Position numbers and translations under genes: made by a program | The notes under the pieces: generated by a model | The model's database searches: none | Seen by the model: the letters and a program-made list of their open reading frames with translations, nothing else | What the model was told of the DNA's origin: nothing | Part shown: positions 1 to 8,219 of the stretch, piece by piece | How positions within the stretch are numbered: position 1 is the stretch's first letter | How the letters are laid out: each line of letters opens with the position of its first letter | Assembly (NCBI GenBank): GCA_041648665.1 | Contig: JBAZOP010000103.1 | Coordinates: 1-9,692 of the forward strand | Length of the DNA: 9,692 nucleotides | Direction: 5' to 3' | Source of the DNA: a bacterium | Lineage (GTDB): Bacteria; UBA10199; 2-02-FULL-44-16; JAAZCA01

Positions 1-300
1 ATCGCGGCGAATTTTCTGGAGTCGATAGAAATCCTCGCCAACGCCGCTCGCGTATTCGCAAACCGCTGCATCGCGGGCATAGAGGCGTGCGAGGAGCGCT
101 GCACGAGGGACATGGAGCAGAGCCTGGCGCTGGCCACGGCGCTCGCGCCGAAGCTGGGCTACGCCGCAGCCGCGGAGATAGCCAAGGAGGCCTCGCGCTC
201 CGGCCGCACGATTCGCGAGGTTGCGCTCGAAAAGGGCGCGGCCACAGAGTCCGAACTCGACGAACTTTTGGATGTCTGGAAACTCACACGGAACGACTGA
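1..300 (+). CDS. Class II fumarase / aspartate ammonia-lyase family enzyme, C-terminal end (partial)
   Basis: The frame is open from base 1 to a TGA at 298-300, giving the last 99 residues; the 5' part lies outside the window. The segment ANRCIAGIEACEERC, then SLALATALAPKLGY, then AAEIAKEA and TIREVALEKG matches the C-terminal helical tail (fumarase C C-terminal domain) of the fumarase/aspartase superfamily, in which the family pattern is GIEANRE...S..LVTALNP.IGY. Members add water or ammonia reversibly to fumarate, making malate or aspartate in the cytosol. The catalytic SS-loop with the GSSxMPGKxNP signature is not visible, so fumarase and aspartase cannot be separated. The end (EVALEKG..TESELDELL) reads slightly more like aspartase. 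The gene converges on efp with no intergenic base. Confidence 0.85.
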   Translation: MAANFLESIEILANAARVFANRCIAGIEACEERCTRDMEQSLALATALAPKLGYAAAAEIAKEASRSGRTIREVALEKGAATESELDELLDVWKLTRND

Positions 301-858
301 CTACGCCCTCTCCACGTACTCCCCGCTCTCGGTCTTTATCTTTATGACGTCGCCGGCCTCGACAAAGGACGGAACCAGCACCGTGAGCCCGGTCTCCACC
401 TTGCACTTCTTGTAGGAGGCAGACGCGGTCTGCCTCTTGACCGAGGCCTCCGCCTCCAGGACCTTGAGGTTCACCGTGGTCGGCAGGTCCACGCCGATCG
501 CGATGCCATCGTGAAACGTCACCTGAACCTTCGTGTTCGGGAGGATGAAGTTGATCGCGTCGCCGATCATCTCGTGGTCCATCTCGATCTGTTCAAAGGT
601 CGAGGTGTTCATGAGATGATACCGGTCGCCGTCGTCGTAGAGGTACTCCATCTCGTGCTCCTCGAGAAAGGCCATCTCCACCTCCTCGGTCGCGCGAAAG
701 CGGTTCTCGAACTGCACATTGTCTTTGACCCTGCGCATCTTTGCCTGGACCATGGCCCTCAAATTGCCCGGCGTCAGGTGCGTCACCGACAACACCCGGC
801 ACAGATCGCCGTTGTAGATTATCACGTTTCCCGATCTCATCCTGTTTGCCTGAACCAT
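301..858 (-). CDS. efp: Translation elongation factor P
   Basis: This 185-residue protein has the usual EF-P length and three-domain layout: an N-terminal KOW-like domain (about 1-65), a central OB domain (about 66-128) and a C-terminal OB domain (about 129-185). The EF-P family signature is visible near the end (CKVETGLTVLVPSFVEAG). EF-P binds between the P and E sites of stalled ribosomes and helps form peptide bonds at polyproline stretches. The loop that reaches the peptidyl-transferase centre reads TPGNLRAM, so Asn32 stands where E. coli has the beta-lysylated Lys34. No modification-enzyme gene (epmA, epmB, earP) is in the window. The ATG at 858 follows GGGAGG (865-870) with 6 bases between. 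The gene lies 37 bases after alaS on the same strand, so the two are probably co-transcribed. No terminator separates it from the convergent gene. Confidence 0.97.
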   Translation of the reverse strand: MVQANRMRSGNVIIYNGDLCRVLSVTHLTPGNLRAMVQAKMRRVKDNVQFENRFRATEEVEMAFLEEHEMEYLYDDGDRYHLMNTSTFEQIEMDHEMIGDAINFILPNTKVQVTFHDGIAIGVDLPTTVNLKVLEAEASVKRQTASASYKKCKVETGLTVLVPSFVEAGDVIKIKTESGEYVERA

Positions 859-895
859 TGAATTCCTCCCATAAAAATCAATTTGCTTCGGGTCC

Positions 896-3502
896 CTACT
901 TATTAATTTCGAGTTTCTTTTTCACTATCTCCATCGCCCTCTTCACGAACTCCGCGTAGCGGGCGACGTCGGAGCCCCTGCCCTGCGCGAAATCCGGTCT
1001 TCCGCCGCCCTTGCCGCCGAAGTCTTTTGCGATTTCATTCACCAGATCATTCACTTTTATAGGAACGGCCTCTTTCCTGGAAACGCCTAAGATCGGAATC
1101 CCGTCTCCAGCCAACGAACCGAGGATCACCACGTCCTTTTTCTCCTTGTCCCTGATCCTCTCGGCGGTAGCGCCGAGCGCCTTGATGTCCGCTCCGTCGA
1201 CCGTTCCCACAAGAATATTGAGCTCGCCGATCTTGACGGTCTCCTTTTCCTTTATCTCGCCTGCGCCGGTTGAGGGTTTCTTCCCTTCGCGTTCCAGATT
1301 CGACACCTTTTCGACCAGCTTCTTCACCCTGTCCACCAGCTCGCCGGGCTGGGCCTTCAGCACGCGGGCCGCCTCGGCCCTCTGCATGAGCAGCGAATCG
1401 ACGTACTCCTCCGCCCCTGCGCCGGTGACCCCCTCGATCCTGCGCACGCCTGCCGCGGCCGAGGACTCGGAGACTATCCTGAACATGCCTATGTCGCCGG
1501 TCGCATGCACGTGGGTCCCGCCGCAGAGCTCCTGAGAGAAGCCGGCGACGTCGATCATGCGAACGCGCTCCCCGTATTTCTCGCCGAAGAAGGCCAGCGC
1601 CCCGCGCGCGACCGCCTCGTCATAGGTGAGCTCGTAGGTGAGCACCGGGTAGTTCTTGCGTATGCCGACGTTGACCCTGCGCTCCACCTCCTTCTGCTCC
1701 TCGGGCGTCATGGCCTGGAAGTGCGAGAAGTCGAAGCGGAAGCGGTCCGGCCCCACCTGCGAGCCGGCCTGTTTCACATGCTCGCCCAAGATCTCGCGCA
1801 ACGCTCGGTGCAAAAGATGCGTCGCAGTGTGGTTAGCGCGTATCCTGTCGCGGCGCTCGTTGTCGATCGCGAGCGTGATCCTCTCCCCGACTTTGAGCGC
1901 GCCGCGGACGACCTTTCCGCGATGCACGATCAGCTCCGGCAACGGCCTCTTGGTATCCGTGATCTCGACCTCCACACCCTCTGCCACGGCCACGCCGGTG
2001 TCGCCGACCTGGCCGCCGGATTCGCCGTAGAACGGCGTGGACGCGGCGACGAGCTCTATCTCCGTCCCCTCCGCGACCTTGTCGACGCGGGCGCCCTGGC
2101 TGATGAGTGCGAGCACCTGCGTCTCCGACGTCTCCTGATTGTAGCCCTCGAAGGCGCTCTTTATCCCCTGGGAGGAGATCTCCCTGTAGATCGACCCCAC
2201 AGCCTCCTCGCCCGAGCCCTTCCACGCGGCGCGCGCCCTCTCGCGCTGCGCCTGCATGAACTTCTGAAATCCGTCCACATCCACAGCGAGCCCCTGCTCG
2301 GCGGCGATCAATTGCGTCACGTCGAGCGGAAAGCCAAACGTGTCGTAGAGTTTGAACGCGGTCTCGCCCGAGATCGTCTTCGCCTTCGACTCCTTCGCCG
2401 CAGCCATGAGGAGGTCCAGCCCCTTGCCCAGCGTTGCGAAGAAGCGCTCCTCCTCAGCCGCAATCACCTTGACTATGAAGTGCTCGTGCGTTGCCAAGTC
2501 CGGGTACGCCGCGCCCATCTCCTCGATCACAACGCCCACCATGTTAGAGAGGAACGGATCGTCCTTGCCTATGCGCTTGCCGTATCGGATCGCGCGCCTC
2601 AAGATGCGGCGCAGCACGTAGCCGCGCCCCTCGTTCGAGGGTATCACGCCGTCCCCTATGAGGAACGTGGAGCAGCGCAGGTGGTCCGCGATCACGCGGA
2701 GCGCGATCTCCTCGTCATTCGAGCGCTTCTCCCCAAGGCCCGTGGCCCTGGCCGCCTCTGCGATGAGAGGCCTGAACAGGTCGGTCTCCCAGTTGGATTT
2801 GACGCCTTCGACCACGGCGCAGAGACGCTCGAGCCCCATGCCCGTGTCGATGGAGGGTGCTTCGAGCTTTATCAGCTCTCCCTCGTTCGTGCGGTTGAAC
2901 TGCATGAAGACCAGGTTCCAGATCTCCATGAAGCGATCGGAGTCCAGCTCCTTTGCATTCACCGGACCGGAACCGAAGTCCCAGATGATCTCGGAGCAGG
3001 GGCCGCAGGGACCGGTGTCGCCCATGGCCCAGAAATTGTCCTTCTCGTCCAGACGGAATATCCTCTCCTTCGGCACGTGCGCGAGCCAGAGTTTCTCGGC
3101 CTCGTCGTCCTCCCTGAAGACTGTGACCAGCATCTTCGCGGGATCGAGCCCGATCTTGTCGGTCAGGAATTCCCAGGCGTACGCGATCGCTTCCTTCTTG
3201 AAATAGTCGCCGAAACTGAAGTTGCCCAGCATCTCGAAGAAAGTGTGGTGCCGCGGCGTGTGGCCCACGTTCTCCAGGTCGTTGTGCTTGCCGGAGACGC
3301 GCATGCACTTCTGCGAGGAGCAGGCGCGCGTGTAGCTCCTCTTCTCCTCGCCGGTGAATGTCTCCTTGAACTGGACCATGCCCGCGTTGGCGAAGAAGAG
3401 CGTTGGGTCGTTGGCAGGGATGAGCGATGAGCTCTTCACCCTGGTGTGCCCGTTGTGTTGGAAGTACGCGAGGAAGGCCTCGCGGATCTCTGCTGCCTTC
3501 AT
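896..3502 (-). CDS. alaS: Alanyl-tRNA synthetase
   Basis: This 868-residue protein has the full length of bacterial AlaRS (E. coli about 876). It charges tRNA-Ala with alanine in the cytosol and hydrolyses mischarged Ser- and Gly-tRNA-Ala. The class II catalytic core opens the protein (GHTRVKSSSLIP, DPTLFFANAGMVQFK, GHTPRHHTFFEMLGNFSFGDYF). The editing domain carries the four zinc-binding residues: His558 and His562 in HTATH, and Cys660 and His664 in CGGTH. The C-terminal C-Ala domain ends with GGKGGGRPDFAQGRG. All expected motifs are present and the frame is intact. The ATG at 3502 is preceded by AAGGAGCT (3511-3518) at 8-base spacing. No recX precedes it; the upstream neighbour is a divergent metallopeptidase-like gene, so alaS must have its own promoter. 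efp follows 37 bases downstream. Confidence 0.99.
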   Translation of the reverse strand: MKAAEIREAFLAYFQHNGHTRVKSSSLIPANDPTLFFANAGMVQFKETFTGEEKRSYTRACSSQKCMRVSGKHNDLENVGHTPRHHTFFEMLGNFSFGDYFKKEAIAYAWEFLTDKIGLDPAKMLVTVFREDDEAEKLWLAHVPKERIFRLDEKDNFWAMGDTGPCGPCSEIIWDFGSGPVNAKELDSDRFMEIWNLVFMQFNRTNEGELIKLEAPSIDTGMGLERLCAVVEGVKSNWETDLFRPLIAEAARATGLGEKRSNDEEIALRVIADHLRCSTFLIGDGVIPSNEGRGYVLRRILRRAIRYGKRIGKDDPFLSNMVGVVIEEMGAAYPDLATHEHFIVKVIAAEEERFFATLGKGLDLLMAAAKESKAKTISGETAFKLYDTFGFPLDVTQLIAAEQGLAVDVDGFQKFMQAQRERARAAWKGSGEEAVGSIYREISSQGIKSAFEGYNQETSETQVLALISQGARVDKVAEGTEIELVAASTPFYGESGGQVGDTGVAVAEGVEVEITDTKRPLPELIVHRGKVVRGALKVGERITLAIDNERRDRIRANHTATHLLHRALREILGEHVKQAGSQVGPDRFRFDFSHFQAMTPEEQKEVERRVNVGIRKNYPVLTYELTYDEAVARGALAFFGEKYGERVRMIDVAGFSQELCGGTHVHATGDIGMFRIVSESSAAAGVRRIEGVTGAGAEEYVDSLLMQRAEAARVLKAQPGELVDRVKKLVEKVSNLEREGKKPSTGAGEIKEKETVKIGELNILVGTVDGADIKALGATAERIRDKEKKDVVILGSLAGDGIPILGVSRKEAVPIKVNDLVNEIAKDFGGKGGGRPDFAQGRGSDVARYAEFVKRAMEIVKKKLEINK

Positions 3503-3578
3503 GGGCTGAGAGCTCCTTTATCCAAGAAAATCAATAAGTTATATGGCGACAGAAACAGTCCCGCCGAAAAACCGCGCC

Positions 3579-3607
3579 AACCTAGCATCGGCCGAAATAA
3601 ATGACAA
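3579..3607 (-). promoter_or_regulatory. Possible sigma-70 promoter for alaS-efp
   Basis: On the minus strand TTGTCA (3602-3607) is followed after exactly 17 bases by TAGGTT (3579-3584). The -10 is preceded by TGC, an extended -10 motif. The -35 matches consensus in 5 of 6 positions; the -10 matches only 3 of 6, though these include the key first two and last bases. Transcription would start near 3572, leaving a leader of about 70 bases. A second -10-like word, TATAAC (about 3538-3543), has no good -35. The 200-base gap 3503-3702 must also hold the plus-strand promoter of the gene at 3703, for which I see only AT-rich sequence without a convincing pair of boxes. Confidence 0.3.
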
Positions 3608-3702
3608 GCCTCGAAATACCTATAACTCATTAGATTGATTGGATAATTATTTATTCAGTGCCAGACAACTTCGCCCTTACTCTCGGCCGATAATAAAGGT
3701 GC

Positions 3703-5061
3703 ATGGATGCACCTAAAATAATTCAGCCTTGCAAACTCACAGATGACGAGAGCGAGTTCCTGGAGGACCTCACGGGGAACGAGTATGATCGAGCCCTGAA
3801 CTGTGTTGATGGTCTTGAAATTTTTAACACTAAAATATGCCTGGTTCACGAAGCAGGGATAGACGAACTCGTTGTCGACGGGCAGAAACTCAATCTCCAT
3901 GATGCAGACAGAGGCATAGCTCCGGATATTTCAGGGCATGATTTTGTCCTGTCAGGCGAGCGTGGAGACGACTGGTTTGAAAAAAAGATCGAGTGGTCCC
4001 AAAAAGTCGCGGATATCTTCGCCAGATGTGATCGAGGCCTTCGGATGTCCGGCACCGATATAGAACTGATTGAGCGGAATGAGCCTGACGAGATCAAAGA
4101 AAAACGACTCAAGAACTTTATCGAATATTATCAAAGGCTGACTCCTGGACAAGCCTTCAAGATCAGGGTTGTTGATTTTCGCCAAGATGACGAGCATCTC
4201 GGATCTGCCACGTCCCATAGCTTGCTGTCAGGGCAGATAGCCATATCCCCGGATGGACTGGAATTCGAACATACTTTTTTCCATGAAGCCGCGCACCTCA
4301 TGACCACGTGGCTCAGCAACCTAGATATTGAAGCGGACAATTGGATGCAGACGGCTGGAAATGTATACGTGGGCGACGCATGGAACGATTTACCTGCGGA
4401 CGCTGATTCTGCGATTAAGCTCGCTGTTCAGGATGGTTTTATATCCTGGTATTCGAGAAAAGACATGCATGAGGACATTGCGGAGCTTATCGCGTTCATA
4501 AACATCACGCCGGGATACGTCGGCTGGATGGCCAATGACTCACAAAAATTATGGGAAAAAATCGATTTCCTCTATTACCACGAACTTATAACAGAAGAGC
4601 AGATGATCGACGTGCTCAAACGGGATTACTCTTACATAGAACGTGAATGGAAGGATATCGCCGGCAATGTACAAATTGGAAAAGACACTGTATCGAAATT
4701 GTCCTACGAAGAACTTTTGAAAATGAGTTTCCTTAGCCGGGCGGCAGTCACCGACCCACGTAAAGATATCCTGTATTTCCTTGGCGCCATCAATGATGAC
4801 CCCTGCTGGCTGAGGGGAGTGGTAAAGGATAATCCCAAGATTGCAGCCAAGCTGGAGTTCCTCTACGCGAACAGGATGATCACGGGCAAACAGTATGATT
4901 TCCTTACCTCCGAGAAACTGCCTGAGATGCCCGACCTCCCCTATTGCGCACAACCCATATGCGAATATGCGAGGGGTTCCTTCTGGGGAAGCGTGGAGTG
5001 CTACTTCAAGCTTGCCCTCGATAACGTCAAGTTTATCAACGCCCTGATGATGCCCATCTGA
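3703..5061 (+). CDS. Uncharacterised HExxH zinc-metallopeptidase-like protein
   Basis: I do not recognise a named family for this 452-residue protein. What shows: an HExxH zinc motif in FFHEAAHLMTTW (His194, Glu195, His198), preceded by a likely edge strand (GQIAISPDG). About 60 residues later comes HEDIAELIAF (256-265), where Glu261 is placed to be the third zinc ligand, as in gluzincin peptidases (inference). After it, residues 246-302 are repeated, divergently and without gaps, at 343-399. There is no signal peptide or clear membrane helix, so a cytosolic protein is likely. The ATG at 3703 is the only near start: an in-frame TAA lies at 3694-3696, and AAAGG (3695-3699) sits only 3 bases upstream, so translation may be weak. 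The gene is less GC-rich than its neighbours: 28 of 60 bases at 4501-4560, against 44 of 60 at 5881-5940 in recA. It stands alone, opposite in direction to both flanking operons, which suggests a later arrival. A structural, non-peptidase role is possible. Confidence 0.85.
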   Translation: MDAPKIIQPCKLTDDESEFLEDLTGNEYDRALNCVDGLEIFNTKICLVHEAGIDELVVDGQKLNLHDADRGIAPDISGHDFVLSGERGDDWFEKKIEWSQKVADIFARCDRGLRMSGTDIELIERNEPDEIKEKRLKNFIEYYQRLTPGQAFKIRVVDFRQDDEHLGSATSHSLLSGQIAISPDGLEFEHTFFHEAAHLMTTWLSNLDIEADNWMQTAGNVYVGDAWNDLPADADSAIKLAVQDGFISWYSRKDMHEDIAELIAFINITPGYVGWMANDSQKLWEKIDFLYYHELITEEQMIDVLKRDYSYIEREWKDIAGNVQIGKDTVSKLSYEELLKMSFLSRAAVTDPRKDILYFLGAINDDPCWLRGVVKDNPKIAAKLEFLYANRMITGKQYDFLTSEKLPEMPDLPYCAQPICEYARGSFWGSVECYFKLALDNVKFINALMMPI

Positions 5062-5072
5062 ACGGGTCAGAC

Positions 5073-5102
5073 AAAAAAACCCGCTGCCGATGCGACAGCG
5101 GG
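5073..5102 (-). terminator. Intrinsic terminator of the pgpA-cinA-thpR-recA operon
   Basis: Read on the minus strand, a 23-base hairpin (5080-5102) begins CCCGCTG and ends CAGCGGG. It extends to 10 base pairs with one G-T wobble and a 3-base loop, and is followed at once by seven Ts (A-run at 5073-5079 on the plus strand). This is a textbook rho-independent terminator. It lies 159 bases beyond the recA stop and only 11 bases past the stop of the convergent gene (5061). On the plus strand the hairpin is followed by TGCGCTTGATT, a poor U-tract, so it should act mainly on the recA side. Confidence 0.85.
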
Positions 5103-5128
5103 TGCGCTTGATTATTGAAGTGACAGTT

Positions 5129-5209
5129 TGTCATCCCCGAGTGATTTTATCGGGGATCCAGCAGAGGCAGCCCAGACTGGATTCCCGCTAGCAACATGCG
5201 GGAATGACA
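5129..5209. repeat. Inverted pair of REP-like palindromic repeats
   Basis: Two 33-base units face each other. Unit 1 (5129-5161) starts TGTCATCCCCG and ends CGGGGATCCAG. Unit 2 (5177-5209) is the same design on the other strand, starting CTGGATTCCCGC and ending GCGGGAATGACA. Each is an imperfect palindrome with a variable centre, and 15 bases separate them. The TGTCATYCCCG...CGGGRATCCAG form is a widespread intergenic repeat type in several proteobacterial genomes. Lying between the recA stop and the operon terminator, the pair would be transcribed into the 3' end of the mRNA. Confidence 0.75.
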
Positions 5210-5251
5210 TCTTTGAAAGATGTTACAATATTATGCAGCCTTCAATAATAT
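5207..5251. other. Two small hairpins after the recA stop
   Basis: ACATCTTTGAAAGATGT (5207-5223) is a perfect 7-bp inverted repeat with a 3-base centre. A second, AT-only arm pair, ATATTAT/ATAATAT (5228-5234 with 5245-5251), encloses 10 bases. Neither is followed by a T-run on either strand, so they are not typical terminators. They may help fold the 3' end of the recA message. Confidence 0.4.
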
Positions 5252-5261
5252 CCACCCTCGC

Positions 5262-6383
<1,122 letters not shown>

Positions 6384-6407
6384 ATGATCTCCTTTTCAGG
6401 TTGGTTG

Positions 6408-6992
6408 CTATGATTTTTTCACGCCTCCGAGCGGGAAGCGCTTGAGTTCAGTGTATATCGGACCGTCCGGCGTGAGCACGCTCTTGTAGAGGGCGAGCGA
6501 GTTCACCGTGAAATCGCCGATGTCGGTATCCGCCATCTTCTCCACCATGCTGACCAGGGGCTCGCTGTCCTTGAACGGCGACTTCGCGCGGCCGAGCGTG
6601 AGGTGCAGCCTCAATATCCTCGGATCTTTCTTTATGCCCATGTCCGAAAAGGCCTCCTCCAGCTTCGCGTGGAGCGAGATGACGGTCTCGGTCTCGCCCT
6701 GCAAGCCCACCCAGAGGACCCTGGGGTAGCGCCAGTTAGGGAAGACGCCGACGCCGTGGCCCGCGAGCCGAAACGGCGACTGGTGGCGGACCTCCTTTTC
6801 GATGCGCTTCGCGAGATCGCCCATCAACATCTCCTCATCCATGTCCCCGAAAAACCGGATCGTGCAATGCATCAGCTCCGGCTTCACCCATTTGACCCCC
6901 TTCACCTTCGGGGCAAAGAGCTCGATGAGTTTGCCCAGCTCGGCCTTGATTTCTTCAGGTATGTCGAACGCCAGAAAGGATCTTATCTTCAT
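6408..6992 (-). CDS. thpR: RNA 2',3'-cyclic phosphodiesterase (2H phosphoesterase)
   Basis: This 194-residue protein has the usual length of the ThpR / 2'-5' RNA ligase family. The enzyme hydrolyses 2',3'-cyclic phosphate ends of RNA and can ligate tRNA halves in vitro. The two catalytic HxT motifs are visible: His42-Cys-Thr44 in HCTIRFFG and His130-Leu-Thr132 in HLTLGR. The N-terminus MKIRSFLAFDIP is typical. The ATG at 6992 overlaps the cinA stop as ATGA (6989-6992), indicating translational coupling. AAGGAG (7005-7010) lies upstream at a rather long 12-base spacing. The frame stays open further upstream, but that part is Arg-rich antiparallel-looking sequence inside cinA and is not real. 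recA follows 24 bases downstream. Confidence 0.95.
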   Translation of the reverse strand: MKIRSFLAFDIPEEIKAELGKLIELFAPKVKGVKWVKPELMHCTIRFFGDMDEEMLMGDLAKRIEKEVRHQSPFRLAGHGVGVFPNWRYPRVLWVGLQGETETVISLHAKLEEAFSDMGIKKDPRILRLHLTLGRAKSPFKDSEPLVSMVEKMADTDIGDFTVNSLALYKSVLTPDGPIYTELKRFPLGGVKKS

Positions 6993-8215
6993 CGGGTGAG
7001 GTATCTCCTTACCATGTCGAGGGCGGTGAACGCCACGATCTGTTTGAAACCTGTCCTGTCGCGCTGAAAGCAGTGCTCCACGTGCTCCACCGCGTCCGCC
7101 GTCGCCATCGCTATGTGGACCGTGCCCACCGGTTTCTTCGGAGTGCCGCCCGATGGCCCGGCGATGCCGGTGACGGCGAGGCCCATTGACGCGTGGCCGG
7201 ACCTCCTTATGCCCTCGGCCATCGCGATCGCGGTCTCTTTCGAGACAGCGCCGTGCTCCTCGATCGTGACAGCCGGGACGCTCAGTATATCCTCTTTCGA
7301 GCGGTTGCTGTAGGTGACCGCGCCGCGATCGAACCATGCGCTCGCGCCGGCGACGTCGGTCGCCATGGAGCAGATGAGGCCGCCTGTGCATGATTCGGCG
7401 ACAGCGAGCGTCATACCCCTCTTCACAAGAATATCGCCCACCACCGCTGCAAGGGAAGTTTCGCCCTCTGCGTAGATGACTTCGCCGAGCCTCGCGCGGA
7501 TGTTTTTCCCGGCGGATTCGATCATGCGCCTGGCCTCGGCTTCCTTGTCAGATCTCGCGACGATCTTGAGCAACACCTCCGGAAACTTCACCCTGAACGA
7601 GAGCCTGGTGCCGGCCATCTCCGCGCCCTTGAGCCTCTCGTCGATGGAGGCCTCCGGGATGCCGAAGCAGCGGAAGACCTTTTCTATCCGCGCCCCGCCT
7701 GCCTGCGAAGCGAGCCACGGTTCCACCGAGTCCGCAAATATCTGGTAGAGCTCCCTGGGCACGCCCGGCAGGAATATGAACTCCTTCCCAACGAGCGTGG
7801 CCTTTACTCCCGGCGCAGTGCCGACCGTGTTACGCAGTATCCGGGAACCCTCGAAGATCATGGCCTGTTTGTCGTTGGACGATGACGCCGGCCTGCCGAT
7901 CCTGTGGAAGAAGGCGCGTATCTCCTCCATCACGCCCTCGTTGCGCACGAGCTTCCTGTCGAACTCGCGCGCCGCGGCCTCTATGGTGATGTCGTCCGCC
8001 GTGGGGCCTAAGCCCCCGGTCACGATGACGACATCCGCGCGTTCGGAGGCAAGCCTCAAGATATCTCCGATCGCATCCATGTCGTCACGGGCCGAGGCGT
8101 GCATCACGACCTCGTGGCCCAGAAACGTACAGCGCTCGGAGATCCAGGCGGAGTTGGAGTCGACTATCACTCCCTGGAGAACCTCGTCGCCCGTTGTGAG
8201 GACTGCTATCTTCAT
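6989..8215 (-). CDS. cinA: CinA: NMN amidohydrolase with ADP-ribose pyrophosphatase-type N-terminal domain
   Basis: This 408-residue protein has the standard two-domain CinA structure. The N-terminal MoaB/MogA-like domain (about 1-170) shows LTTGDEVLQG (6-15) and VTGGLGPTADDIT (65-77). In the family this domain hydrolyses ADP-ribose. The C-terminal PncC domain (about 250-408) carries AESCTGG with Ser275 as the expected catalytic residue, TYSNRSK, and VTGIAGPSGG followed by PVGTVHIA. It deamidates nicotinamide mononucleotide to recycle the NAD fragment produced, for example, by DNA ligase. The name comes from the competence-induced operon with recA in streptococci; no competence genes appear here. 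The ATG at 8215 lies 4 bases after the pgpA stop with only a weak GGTGGTAG ribosome site, so coupling to pgpA is likely. The stop overlaps the thpR start. Confidence 0.97.
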   Translation of the reverse strand: MKIAVLTTGDEVLQGVIVDSNSAWISERCTFLGHEVVMHASARDDMDAIGDILRLASERADVVIVTGGLGPTADDITIEAAAREFDRKLVRNEGVMEEIRAFFHRIGRPASSSNDKQAMIFEGSRILRNTVGTAPGVKATLVGKEFIFLPGVPRELYQIFADSVEPWLASQAGGARIEKVFRCFGIPEASIDERLKGAEMAGTRLSFRVKFPEVLLKIVARSDKEAEARRMIESAGKNIRARLGEVIYAEGETSLAAVVGDILVKRGMTLAVAESCTGGLICSMATDVAGASAWFDRGAVTYSNRSKEDILSVPAVTIEEHGAVSKETAIAMAEGIRRSGHASMGLAVTGIAGPSGGTPKKPVGTVHIAMATADAVEHVEHCFQRDRTGFKQIVAFTALDMVRRYLTR

Positions 8216-8219
8216 CTCG

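Noticed and set aside
1505..3430. Open plus-strand frame of 641 codons opposite alaS
   Set aside because: It mirrors the GC-rich codon pattern of alaS, is rich in Arg, His, Leu and Val with no recognisable domain, and alaS on the other strand is complete and conserved throughout.
3588..3696. Two similar CGGCCGA(T)AATAA words in the alaS/metallopeptidase gap
   Set aside because: The match is short and imperfect, centred on a common palindrome (CGGCCG), with no flanking structure to suggest ends of a mobile element.
6993..7391. Extended N-terminus of thpR into cinA
   Set aside because: The extra 133 residues are Arg/His/Gly-rich out-of-frame cinA sequence; the family N-terminus starts at MKIRSFLAFDIP with ATGA overlap.
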